Assembly: GCA_035063765.1 (NCBI GenBank)
Contig: JAPSFT010000002.1
Location: 90,646 to 154,645, forward strand
Length of the DNA stretch: 64,000 nucleotides
Source of the DNA: Deltaproteobacteria bacterium
GTDB taxonomy: Bacteria; Myxococcota_A; UBA9160; PR03
Reading direction: 5' to 3'
Shown here: piece by piece, positions 48,250 to 56,509 of the stretch
How positions within the stretch are numbered: position 1 is the first letter of the stretch
Layout: each line of letters opens with the position of its first letter
Translations under genes and position numbers: made by a program
Notes under the pieces: model-generated
The model's database searches: none
What the model was told of the DNA's origin: nothing
Seen by the model: only the letters and a program-made list of their open reading frames with translations

Positions 48250-49662
48250 TCAGGGAGCGCCCGTACGCGGCGGGAGCAGGTTGCCCGGGTTCAGGAGGCC
48301 CTCGGGGTCGAGCGCGTCCTTGAGCTTCAGGAGCAGCTCCGCGCCCGCCGCACCGACCTCCTGCGCGAGCCAGCCGCGCCGCACGCGTCCGATCCCGTGG
48401 TGGTGCGCGATGCCGCCGCCGGCGGCGAGCGTCGCCTCCATCGTGCGCCGCCAGCACTCTGCGTAGACGGCCGGGATCTGGTGCGCTTCGGCGGGCCTCA
48501 CCGCGAAGCTGAAGTAGAGGTTCGCACCCGAGCGGTAGGCGTGGCTCGCGTGGGCACTCGCCGCAAGCAGGCCGGGCACCTCGCCGAGCGAGCGGACGAC
48601 GCCCTCGTAGAGCGCCGGGAGCCGGCTCCAGGTGGCCGCCACCTCGATCGTGTCGACGACGACGCCCTGCTCGAGGAAGCTGCGGAAGCTCGGCACCTGG
48701 TTGCGGTGCGCGAGCCAGTGGGACACCGCATCCGGATCGGTCGGGGAGCCGCCGCCCTCCCGGCACAGGGCCGAAGCGGCGGCGAGCTCGGCTTCGACGG
48801 CCGGGGCGGGCCCCTCGTGCAGGAGCAGCAGCAGGGCGCGGCCGCGCGGCGCGAAGTCGCGGAAGCCGCGGCGCGACTCGCGCGGGTCGTAGAGGCGCAC
48901 GACCGGGGGCCGCCAGCCCGCGCGCAGCAGCCGGCGCATGGCGAGCAAGCCGGCCTCGAAGGAGGCGAAGTGCAGGGCCTGACCGCGTGACGCCTCCGGC
49001 AGCGCCCGCAGCGAGAAGGTGACCTCGGTCACGATCCCGAGCGTGCCTTCGCTGCCGAGGAAGAGCTGGCGCAGGTCGGGGCCGGCCGCGGCGCGCGGCG
49101 TCTCGCGCGTGCGCAGGATCGATCCGTCGGCGAGCACGACCTCGAGCGCCAGGACGGCGTCCTCGATGCTCCCGTAGGCCGTCGAGAACTGGCCGGCCGC
49201 ACGGGTCGCGACCCAGCCGCCGACCGTCGAGAGCGCGATCGACTGCGGGTGGTGGCCGATCGTGAAGCCCTCCTGGCGGACGCGCTCCTCGGCGTCGGCG
49301 CCCATCGTGCCGGCGCGGAACACGGCGAGCGCGTCGTCGGCGTCGAGGCGCACCAGGCCGGCGAGCGCGCGCGTCGAGAGCACGACGTGCTCGGCGCCGG
49401 CCTGCACCGCGCCGCACACGCCCGAGCCGCCGCCGCGCGTGACGAGCGGAAGGCCGAGCGCGCGGCAGGCGCGCAGGGCCTGCGCCACCGCGCCGGTGTC
49501 GCGGGGCTCGAGCACCGCGAGCGGCAGCGGGCCACCGCGGCCTGCGAGCGCCGCCCACTCGGCCATCACCCAGGCGTCGGCGCGGTGCGCGGCGCGGGTG
49601 GCCTCGTCGTCGCGCACCATCGCGCCGAGCTCACGGCGCAGCTCGGCGAGCGCCGCGCTCAC
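48250..49662 (-). CDS. FAD-linked oxidase of the alkyl-DHAP synthase (AGPS) family
   Basis: 470 residues, GTG start overlapping glpD. FAD PCMH domain: LPLVTRGGGSGVCGAVQ and FTIGHHPQSIALSTVGGWVA; the block PRAAAGPDLRQLFLGSEGTL is AGPS-like rather than lactate-dehydrogenase-like. The C-terminal active-site triplet HHHGIGR and DPEGLLNPGNLLPP are present. AGPS swaps the acyl chain of acyl-DHAP for a fatty alcohol, forming the ether bond of ether lipids. The coupled glpD could supply DHAP. D-lactate or glycolate oxidase activity is the main alternative. Confidence 0.82.
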   Translation of the reverse strand: MSAALAELRRELGAMVRDDEATRAAHRADAWVMAEWAALAGRGGPLPLAVLEPRDTGAVAQALRACRALGLPLVTRGGGSGVCGAVQAGAEHVVLSTRALAGLVRLDADDALAVFRAGTMGADAEERVRQEGFTIGHHPQSIALSTVGGWVATRAAGQFSTAYGSIEDAVLALEVVLADGSILRTRETPRAAAGPDLRQLFLGSEGTLGIVTEVTFSLRALPEASRGQALHFASFEAGLLAMRRLLRAGWRPPVVRLYDPRESRRGFRDFAPRGRALLLLLHEGPAPAVEAELAAASALCREGGGSPTDPDAVSHWLAHRNQVPSFRSFLEQGVVVDTIEVAATWSRLPALYEGVVRSLGEVPGLLAASAHASHAYRSGANLYFSFAVRPAEAHQIPAVYAECWRRTMEATLAAGGGIAHHHGIGRVRRGWLAQEVGAAGAELLLKLKDALDPEGLLNPGNLLPPRTGAP

Positions 49663-51338
49663 GAGCCCGGCTCCGCGAGGCGTCGCGCCCCGCGCTCGAC
49701 GACCGGATCCGGAGCCGCGCCGGCGCTCCGGAACGCGAGATCGGCCGCGAGGCGCGCACGCAGGGCGGCGCGTTCGCGCTCCGTGCGCTCCGGCGACCAG
49801 CCGAGCAGCGCCGCCATCCGCGCCGCCGCCGGCTCGACGATGGCCTCGCGCGCGCTCGGATCGTAGAGGGCCACCCGCGTGCGCCGGTAGACGAGGTCCT
49901 CGAGCGTGCGGGCCGCCTCGATCTCCACCGCGTGACCGACCTCGCCCGCGAGCACCGTCGCGCCGGGCACCAGCGGCTCGCGGCCGCGTGCCACCACCGC
50001 CTCGGCCTCCGCGCCGTAGAGGCGCGCGAGCCGGTCCGCGGCAGCCGCATCGAGATGGGCCTGGGCGGCGAGCCGCGCGGCGAGGGCGTCCACCTCGCCG
50101 GCGAAGTCGCCGCCCGGGAGCGGCGGCTCCGCGCCGGGCTCGGCGAGCTGGCGGCCGAGCTGCTCCGCCACCCGCGCGACCGTGGCCTCGGCCATCTTGC
50201 GATAGCCGGTGAGCTTGCCGCCGGCGATCGTGAGCACGCCGGCAGGGCCGAGCAGGAGCTCGTCCTTGCGCGAGATCTCGGTGGGCGCCTTCCCGGGCTG
50301 TGCCACGAGCGGCCGCAGCCCGGCCCAGGCCGTCACGCAATCGGCAGGCTGCAGGGTGGACACGTTGAAGTGGCGGACCACAGGCTCGAGCAGGTACTCG
50401 ACGTCGGCGCGCTCGACCGGGGGCTCGCGGTCGGCACCGCCGCCGTAGCTGGTGTCGGTGGTGCCGAGGTAGACGACCTCGCCGCGCGGGATCGCGAAGA
50501 TCGAGCGCCGATCGGCGGCGCCCAGGATCGCGATGTGCCGGATCGGCAGGCACGCGGCCGGCAGGCCCACGTGCACCCCCTTCGAGAGGTGCAGGAGCGG
50601 CGCCGCCCCGGGCGCCTCGAGCCGCCGCAGCGCCTCGACCCAGGGGCCCGCCGCGTTCACGACCACGCCCGCCCGCACCCGGATCCGCCGCCCGCTCTCG
50701 GCGCAGCGTGCCTCGACGCCACACGCGCGCCCGCCCTCGACGAGCACGGCCTCGACGGGCGCGTAGGAGAGAGCGCGCGCGCCGGCCGCCGCGGCGTCGC
50801 GCAGGTTCGCGAGCACGAGGCGAGCGTCGTCCGTCAGGTACTCGCGGTAGACGCAGGCCCAGGGCGTGCGGTCGCGGCGCAGGAGGGGCTCGCGGCGCGC
50901 GAGCTCCTCGGCGTTCCAGTTCCGGTGGCGGTCGGCCTCGGCGACGGCGCCGAGAGTCTCGTAGGTGCCGAGCCCGGCGCGGAACTTGAGCAGCGCCGCC
51001 CGCGAGCGGGCCGGCACCAGCATCCAGCGCGGTTCGGCCAGGTGCGGCGCGAGCCGGTGCACGTGCTTGCGCTCGAGAGCCGTCTCGCGCACCAGCGCCA
51101 CGTCGCCGAGCGCCAGGTAGCGGAGCCCGCCGTGGATCAGCTTCGAGGAGCGGCTCGAGGTGCCCGAGGCGAAGTCGCACGCCTCGAGCAGCGCCACCGA
51201 GAGCCCGCGGCGGGCGGCCTCGCGCGCAACGCCCGCGCCGGTGATGCCACCGCCGATCACCACGCAGTCGAAGCGCTCGCGCTCGAGGGCGTCGAGGCCT
51301 GCGCTGCGATCGGAGCTGGAGAGGACGGGCGCGCTCAC
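49659..51338 (-). CDS. glpD: Glycerol-3-phosphate dehydrogenase (FAD, quinone-linked)
   Basis: 559 residues, GTG start overlapping the cytochrome gene. The FAD site GGGITGAGVAREAARRG (29-45) is followed by the family signature ASGTSSRSSKLIHGGLRYL, and later AGPWVEALRR, HLSKGVHVGLP and TDTSYGG. The C-terminal DAO_C domain is present. It oxidises glycerol-3-phosphate to DHAP and passes electrons to quinone at the inner membrane. No glpK or glpF is nearby, so the context favours lipid metabolism over glycerol uptake (inference). Confidence 0.93.
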   Translation of the reverse strand: MSAPVLSSSDRSAGLDALERERFDCVVIGGGITGAGVAREAARRGLSVALLEACDFASGTSSRSSKLIHGGLRYLALGDVALVRETALERKHVHRLAPHLAEPRWMLVPARSRAALLKFRAGLGTYETLGAVAEADRHRNWNAEELARREPLLRRDRTPWACVYREYLTDDARLVLANLRDAAAAGARALSYAPVEAVLVEGGRACGVEARCAESGRRIRVRAGVVVNAAGPWVEALRRLEAPGAAPLLHLSKGVHVGLPAACLPIRHIAILGAADRRSIFAIPRGEVVYLGTTDTSYGGGADREPPVERADVEYLLEPVVRHFNVSTLQPADCVTAWAGLRPLVAQPGKAPTEISRKDELLLGPAGVLTIAGGKLTGYRKMAEATVARVAEQLGRQLAEPGAEPPLPGGDFAGEVDALAARLAAQAHLDAAAADRLARLYGAEAEAVVARGREPLVPGATVLAGEVGHAVEIEAARTLEDLVYRRTRVALYDPSAREAIVEPAAARMAALLGWSPERTERERAALRARLAADLAFRSAGAAPDPVVERGARRLAEPGS

Positions 51339-51802
51339 GGGCCGCCGGACGCCTCGCTGGGCTTCTGGAGCGTCTGGAGGTACTCGACGATCAACAGCAT
51401 GGTTCCACGGCGCGCCGCCTCACGGGCGGGCGACTCCGCGCGCTCGCCCGCGTAGAGCTGCTCACCCCAGACGGGCATGCCGGAGGTCCCGTGGGCGCGC
51501 GGGGCTCCGCGCCCGTCGAGGAAGTCGGCGAGGCGCTCGCGCTCGAGCGGATCGCCCCAGCGCGTGGCGAGCCGGGTCAGGTCGCTCGGCGGCGGGCTCG
51601 AGCTGGCGCCGGCCGGGCCGTCGCCGCGCGCGCTCGCGCCGTGACAGCTCGCGCAGTAGCGCGCGTAGAGGTCTGCACCGCTCTCGAGAACGGGGTCCTG
51701 CGCGCTGCCGGGCGCAGGATCCGCCTCCCGGGGCTCCCGCTCCGGCCCGGGCGCGCAGGCGGCAGCGGCGGCAAGGCCGAGGGCGAGCAGCCAGGGACGC
51801 AT
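51335..51802 (-). CDS. Cytochrome c lipoprotein
   Basis: 155 residues. Lipoprotein signal peptide with Cys16 (LALGLAAAAACAPG), then one class I cytochrome c domain: haem motif CASCH at 50-54 (LYARYCASCHGASARGDGPA), and the axial methionine probably in HGTSGMPVWGEQ. GGGAGGA precedes ATG 51802. First gene of a tightly overlapping cytochrome-glpD-AGPS operon; it may relay electrons for GlpD or be independent. Confidence 0.88.
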   Translation of the reverse strand: MRPWLLALGLAAAAACAPGPEREPREADPAPGSAQDPVLESGADLYARYCASCHGASARGDGPAGASSSPPPSDLTRLATRWGDPLERERLADFLDGRGAPRAHGTSGMPVWGEQLYAGERAESPAREAARRGTMLLIVEYLQTLQKPSEASGGP

Positions 51803-51875
51803 CGCGGTCCTCCCGGAGAGCGGAGGTAGCAGCTCGCTCGGCCCCACCGCCATCGCCATCGGCTAGAGTGGCGCG

Positions 51876-53465
51876 ATGCAGGACCTCTCGCGCTTCGCGT
51901 TCAGCGAGGACGGCCCGTGGGAGGTCGATCCCGAGCGCATGGCGTGGCGGCACGAGGTGGATCGCCTCCGGGTGGCCAGCCAGGCGCAGGTGCCCGACTG
52001 GGTGCGCCGACGCGCGCTGCCGCCGCTGCGGCGCTCGGCGAGCGCCGGCGCGCGCGTGGGTGGGGCGCTGCTCGCGTGGCGCCTCGGCGAGCGCCGCGCC
52101 GGTGGCGAGGCCTCGCGCGCCGGGCTCTCGCGGCGGCTGCGGCGCGCGTTCGAGGCGCTCGGCCCCTCGTACATCAAGCTCGGCCAGATCGTGTCGTCGG
52201 GGCAGGGGCTCTTCCCGCCCGAGCTCGTCCGCGAGTTCCGCCAGCTGCGCGATCGCGTTCCGCCCGAGCCCTTCGAGGTCGTGCGGCGGGTCGTCGAGGA
52301 GGATCTCGGCCGGCCACTCGAGGAGAGCTTCGGGTCCTTCGAGCGCGCGCCGCTCGCGGCCGCCTCGATCGCGCAGGTGCACCCGGCCGTGCTGCGCAGC
52401 GGCGAGCCCGTCGTGGTCAAGGTGCAGCGGCCGCAGGTGGCGCGGCTCGTGCGCCTCGACCTCGCTGCGATGGCGTGGATCGCGCCGTGGCTGGTGGGAC
52501 GGATCCCGGTGGCGGCGCTCGCGAACCCGCCGGCGCTGGTCGAGCTCTTCGCCGAGACCATCGCCGAGGAGCTCGACTTCCGGCTCGAGGCCCAGAACAT
52601 GCTCGACATCGCGCACCTCCTGCGTGACGCCGGGCAGACCATCGTGGTGGTGCCGCGCCCGCACCCGGAGCTGGTGACGCGCCGGGTGCTGGTGATGGAG
52701 CGGCTCGGGGGCTTCCACTACGACGACATCGAAGGGATGAAGGCCGCCGGCATCGACACCGGCCAGATGGTGCGCTCGCTCATGATCTCGTTCCTCGAGG
52801 GCGCCATGATCTACGGCGTCTTCCACGGCGACCTGCACGGCGGGAACCTCTCGGTCCTGCGCGACGGCCGCGTGGCGCTCTACGACTACGGTATGACCGG
52901 CCGGATGGAGGAGCCGCAGCGGCTCGCCTTCCTGCGCATGATGATGACCGGCGCGGTCAACGACGTGCGCGGCCAGCTCGCGGCCTTCCGCGACCTCGGC
53001 GCGCTGCCGCCCGACGCCGACCTCGACGAGATGCTGCGCCTGCTCAAGGTCGACGAGCCCGTACGCGATCCCACCCGGATGAGCAGCCAGGAGCTGGTGC
53101 ACGAGATCCAGGACGTGATCAAGGGCCTGCTGCGCCATGGCGCGCGCCTGCCCAAGCACCTGATGCTCTACGTGAAGAACATGCTCTTCTTCGACGGCTC
53201 GATCGCGCGCTTCGCGCCCGACGTGAACCTGTTCGGCGAGGTGGCCAAGATCTACGCCTACTTCGCCGAGAAGCACGGCGCGCGGATCGCGCGCGACATC
53301 GGCTTCGACCCCGGCCAGGCGCAGCTCGACCTGGAGGGCATGAAGAAGTCGATGGGGCTCGAGAACGACGTCGAGCAGCTCACCCACCGCCAGCTCCAGG
53401 AGCGGCGGCAGGCGATCCGCGAGCGGCTCGAGGAGGCAGGTCCGCAGCTGCGCCGGGGTGCCTAG
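51876..53465 (+). CDS. UbiB/AarF (ABC1)-type atypical kinase
   Basis: 529 residues. The family signature KLGQ is at 101-104 (GPSYIKLGQIVSSGQGLFP). The alanine-rich nucleotide loop AAASIAQVHPA, the lysine in VVVKVQRPQ, the catalytic-type FHGDLHGGNL and the DYG metal loop in LYDYGMTG are intact. UbiB-type proteins support quinone synthesis or lipid handling; no ubi genes flank it, so the role is open. Divergent from the cytochrome operon. Confidence 0.9.
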   Translation: MQDLSRFAFSEDGPWEVDPERMAWRHEVDRLRVASQAQVPDWVRRRALPPLRRSASAGARVGGALLAWRLGERRAGGEASRAGLSRRLRRAFEALGPSYIKLGQIVSSGQGLFPPELVREFRQLRDRVPPEPFEVVRRVVEEDLGRPLEESFGSFERAPLAAASIAQVHPAVLRSGEPVVVKVQRPQVARLVRLDLAAMAWIAPWLVGRIPVAALANPPALVELFAETIAEELDFRLEAQNMLDIAHLLRDAGQTIVVVPRPHPELVTRRVLVMERLGGFHYDDIEGMKAAGIDTGQMVRSLMISFLEGAMIYGVFHGDLHGGNLSVLRDGRVALYDYGMTGRMEEPQRLAFLRMMMTGAVNDVRGQLAAFRDLGALPPDADLDEMLRLLKVDEPVRDPTRMSSQELVHEIQDVIKGLLRHGARLPKHLMLYVKNMLFFDGSIARFAPDVNLFGEVAKIYAYFAEKHGARIARDIGFDPGQAQLDLEGMKKSMGLENDVEQLTHRQLQERRQAIRERLEEAGPQLRRGA

Positions 53466-53613
53466 CTCGGACGGCTGTCCCCAGAACGGGTGATGGCGCC
53501 GGCCCGGGCGCTGGGGTCGAATGGGTTCCGGGCAAGGGATCCCCGTGGAACGACCCCGGGGAACGGATCGACGAGAGCGGATCGAAGGAAACGGGCCGAA
53601 GGAGCCGGGTCCG

Positions 53614-54303
53614 ATGGCGCTCCCCGCCGTCTTGCTGGTCGAGGACGATGCGGCCACCCGCGCGCGGTTGCGCGCGGTGATCGAGGCCCACGCGGGGCTT
53701 GCGCTCGCGGGCGCCGTCGGGAGCTGTGCCGAGGCGCGCGCGGCGCTCGCCGGCGCCGCGCCGGCCGTGCTGCTCACCGACATCGGCCTGCCCGATGGCA
53801 GCGGCATCGACCTGATCCGCGAGCTGCGCGGCCGGGGCCTGCCGACCCTGTGCATGGTCGTGACCGTCTTCGGAGACGAGCCGCACGTGGTGTCGGCGAT
53901 CGAGGCGGGCGCGCTCGGCTACCTCCTGAAGGACGCTCCTGCCGAGGCGATCGGGGGCGCGATCCTCGAGATGCTGGCAGGCGGCTCGCCGATGAGCGCA
54001 CCGGTGGCCCGTTTTCTGTTGAAGCGCTTCGAGCCGGCGCCGGCCGCTCCGGCACCGCCCGCGCCCGCGTCCGGCGCGCCCACGCCCGGTCCCGGTGCTC
54101 CCACGCTCTCGGCACGCGAGCGCGAGGTGCTCGGCTACATCGTGAAGGGCTTCACCTACGGCGAGATCGCGCGCCTCACCGGGCTCTCGGCCCATACCGT
54201 GGCCACCTACGTGCGGCGCGTGTACGGCAAGCTCGAGGTGCACTCGCGGGGCGAGGCGGTCTACGAGGCGCTGGCCTCCGGGCTCGTTGGCGTCGACGGC
54301 TGA
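53614..54303 (+). CDS. NarL/LuxR-type response regulator
   Basis: 229 residues. Receiver domain with D56 as phosphoacceptor (LLTDIGLPDGSGIDLIREL) and K106 (GYLLKDAP), an alanine/proline linker, then a LuxR helix-turn-helix (LSAREREVLGYIVKGFTYGE, IARLTGLSAHTVATYVRRVY). AAGGAG lies 10 bases before ATG 53614. Its last 43 bases overlap the end of the convergent histidine kinase gene, which is its probable partner. Confidence 0.92.
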   Translation: MALPAVLLVEDDAATRARLRAVIEAHAGLALAGAVGSCAEARAALAGAAPAVLLTDIGLPDGSGIDLIRELRGRGLPTLCMVVTVFGDEPHVVSAIEAGALGYLLKDAPAEAIGGAILEMLAGGSPMSAPVARFLLKRFEPAPAAPAPPAPASGAPTPGPGAPTLSAREREVLGYIVKGFTYGEIARLTGLSAHTVATYVRRVYGKLEVHSRGEAVYEALASGLVGVDG

Positions 54304-56165
54304 GCCGCCGGCCCCTCGCGCGGCAGGCGCAGCCGCACCGTAGTGCCTTGCGGCCCGCTCGCGACGCTGAGCGTCGCGCCGATCCGCTCCGCGCGCTGGC
54401 GCATGTTGGCGAGCCCCCGGCCGCCGCCGCTGCGTTCCGCCTCGCCGGGCGCCGCGGGGTCGAAGCCGCGACCGTCGTCGGCGATCTCGACGAAGACCCA
54501 GGCCCGATCGCCGTCCCGCTCCTCGCCGGTCCGGACGGTCACCACGCGCGCACGGGCGTGCCGGAAGGCGTTCACCACCGCTTCCTGGAAGATGCGCAGC
54601 ACCTGGAGCGCGGTCTCGGGGCCGAAGCGCGCCGGCCGCGGGACGTCGCGCACCTCCCACGCGAAGCGCAGTCCGCGCCCTTCCAGGCGCGGCCCGATTC
54701 GGGCGCGCGCGGCGCCGAGCAGCGAGAGAAGGTCGGGCTCGGAGGGATCGAGCGAGTCGATGCTGAAGCGCAGGTCTGCGAGCGCGTCGTGGAGCGCCTC
54801 GGCGACAGCGCCGCGCTCGAAGCCGCCGCCTTCCACCATCGCGAGCGCCGACACGATCTGCCCGCCGGCCCCGTCGTGCATCTCGCGCATCAGCCGCTCG
54901 CGCTCGGCGGTGATCGCGCGGTCGCGCTCGAGCTCGGCCATGCGCGCGTAGCTGCCGGCCAGCTCGCGGCGCTTCTGCTCGACGCGCTCCTCGAGCTCGA
55001 GATTGAGCTGCTGGGCCTCCGCGACGCGCGCGCCGAGCGTCGTGACCAGCGCGGCCGCCGTGGCGAGCGCGAGGACGGCCGGGGTGTAGGGGCTCAGCGC
55101 GAAGCCGAGCAGCGGGCGTGCGGCGAGCACGCTCACGACGTCGTGCAGGCCCGCCGTCAGCCCGAGGACGCCCGCCGCCAGCAGGCCGGCGCTCGCGTGG
55201 GGCATCACTCCGGCGCGCCGGGCGCCGATGGCGAGGTGGAGCAGGTAGGCGGCGATCACGATGTCGACGACCCACCAGAGCCAGTCGACCGCGGGGACGA
55301 GCAGGGGCGGCACCAGGAAGCGGAGCAGGGCGCCAGCCGCGATCGTGCCGAGCAGCACCCGTTCGAGGCGTGGCCTCCGGAGCTCGAGCGCGCGGTGGAA
55401 GCCGATCGCGAAGAGGGGTGGGAACGAGTGGAGCAGGAGCGACGACGGCAGCCCCTGGCCCACGTCGATCCACGAGCGCATCGGCTCGAGCAGCGGCAGG
55501 CACCAGGCGGCCGTGCCCGCGACGAACCAGCCGGCCGCGCGCGTCGGGTCCCAGCGCGCGAGCAGCACCACGATGGCGCCGCAGGCCAGCGCGAACCACG
55601 CGAAGGAGGAGGGCGCCACCGACTGGCGCAGGTAGTCGCGCTCGCGCTCGGCGTGCACGCTCTCGGCAGGACCGATCACGAGGGTGCCGAGCGTGCCGAT
55701 CCGCCAGACCGCCGTGCGGTAGCGCAGCGCCAGCTCGTTCGCGGCGGGGTGCAGCTCGTCGGCGGGCATCAGGACGAGCAGATCCGGCTCGGTGGGCAGG
55801 AGCTCGCCGTACTGCGGTCGCGCATCGAGCTGCGGACGCCCGTTCAGGAGCACCCGCAGATGCTCCCAGTCGCCCGGGATCGTGACCGCCCACGGCTCGT
55901 GCCGGCTGGCCGCGAACTCGACGCGGTACCAGCCTTCGAGGGACTGCGCGCGGCGCCGCAGACCCCAACGGTCCGGGAGTGCCACCGCTCGCCAGCCAGG
56001 ATCGTCGCGCGGCGGAAGCTCCTCCCGCGCCGTCGGGTGGAACCACGCCCGGGTCACCCGCTCGAGCGCCGCAGGAGACGGCGGCGCGGGCGCGCAGCCG
56101 GCCGCGAGCGAGGCCGCCACGAGCAGGGCGAGGGCAGGAAGGCGCACCGGCCCGGATCGCTTCAC
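54261..56165 (-). CDS. 7TMR-DISM-type sensor kinase of the NarX/DegS class
   Basis: 634 residues from GTG 56165. The N-terminus is a signal or lipoprotein peptide (LVAASLAAGC), followed by a periplasmic beta-sandwich (EGWYRVEFAAS, TIPGDWEHLRVLLNG) as in 7TMR-DISMED2. About seven membrane helices come next, then a coiled coil, HisKA_3 with the phospho-histidine near residue 425 (RLMREMHDGAGGQIV) and an HATPase with EAVVNAFRHARA and DDGRGFDP. This kinase class pairs with LuxR-type regulators, like the one it overlaps tail to tail. A GTG at 56198 is an alternative start. Confidence 0.88.
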   Translation of the reverse strand: MKRSGPVRLPALALLVAASLAAGCAPAPPSPAALERVTRAWFHPTAREELPPRDDPGWRAVALPDRWGLRRRAQSLEGWYRVEFAASRHEPWAVTIPGDWEHLRVLLNGRPQLDARPQYGELLPTEPDLLVLMPADELHPAANELALRYRTAVWRIGTLGTLVIGPAESVHAERERDYLRQSVAPSSFAWFALACGAIVVLLARWDPTRAAGWFVAGTAAWCLPLLEPMRSWIDVGQGLPSSLLLHSFPPLFAIGFHRALELRRPRLERVLLGTIAAGALLRFLVPPLLVPAVDWLWWVVDIVIAAYLLHLAIGARRAGVMPHASAGLLAAGVLGLTAGLHDVVSVLAARPLLGFALSPYTPAVLALATAAALVTTLGARVAEAQQLNLELEERVEQKRRELAGSYARMAELERDRAITAERERLMREMHDGAGGQIVSALAMVEGGGFERGAVAEALHDALADLRFSIDSLDPSEPDLLSLLGAARARIGPRLEGRGLRFAWEVRDVPRPARFGPETALQVLRIFQEAVVNAFRHARARVVTVRTGEERDGDRAWVFVEIADDGRGFDPAAPGEAERSGGGRGLANMRQRAERIGATLSVASGPQGTTVRLRLPREGPAAQPSTPTSPEASAS

Positions 56166-56181
56166 GCGCCCCAGGCTAGGG

Positions 56182-56460
56182 CTACACCCGCGCGGCACGC
56201 TCGTAGGGGGTGGGCCGGGCCGGGTCGAAGCGGCCGAGCTCGCGCTCGAGGCGGCGGGCCGGCCGCGCCGCGAGCGCCAGGCCCTGCTCGGCGAGGAACG
56301 CCCCGAGATGGCGCCGGCAGAAGCCCAGCGCCTCCGCGGGGGTCAGCCGCTCGGGGTCGAGGCCCACCTCGCGCAGCCGCAGCCACAGGGCATAGCGCGA
56401 CACCAGGCGGCCCACGCCCACCGAGAGCTCCGCATGGAGATGGTCGAACACGCGGCGCAT
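56182..56460 (-). CDS. Uncharacterised 92-residue protein
   Basis: A mostly helical, arginine- and leucine-rich protein (LVSRYALWLRLREVGLDPER, LTPAEALGFCRRHLGAFLAE). ATG 56460 follows CGGAGG at good spacing, and codon use matches the neighbours, so it is probably real. No family recognised. It lies 17 bases before the kinase gene on the same strand and may be co-transcribed with it. Confidence 0.65.
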   Translation of the reverse strand: MRRVFDHLHAELSVGVGRLVSRYALWLRLREVGLDPERLTPAEALGFCRRHLGAFLAEQGLALAARPARRLERELGRFDPARPTPYERAARV

Positions 56461-56509
56461 CGAGCCTCCGGTCCCCAGGGATCTAGGTGGGAAGGCGGAG
56501 CGCCGCGTG

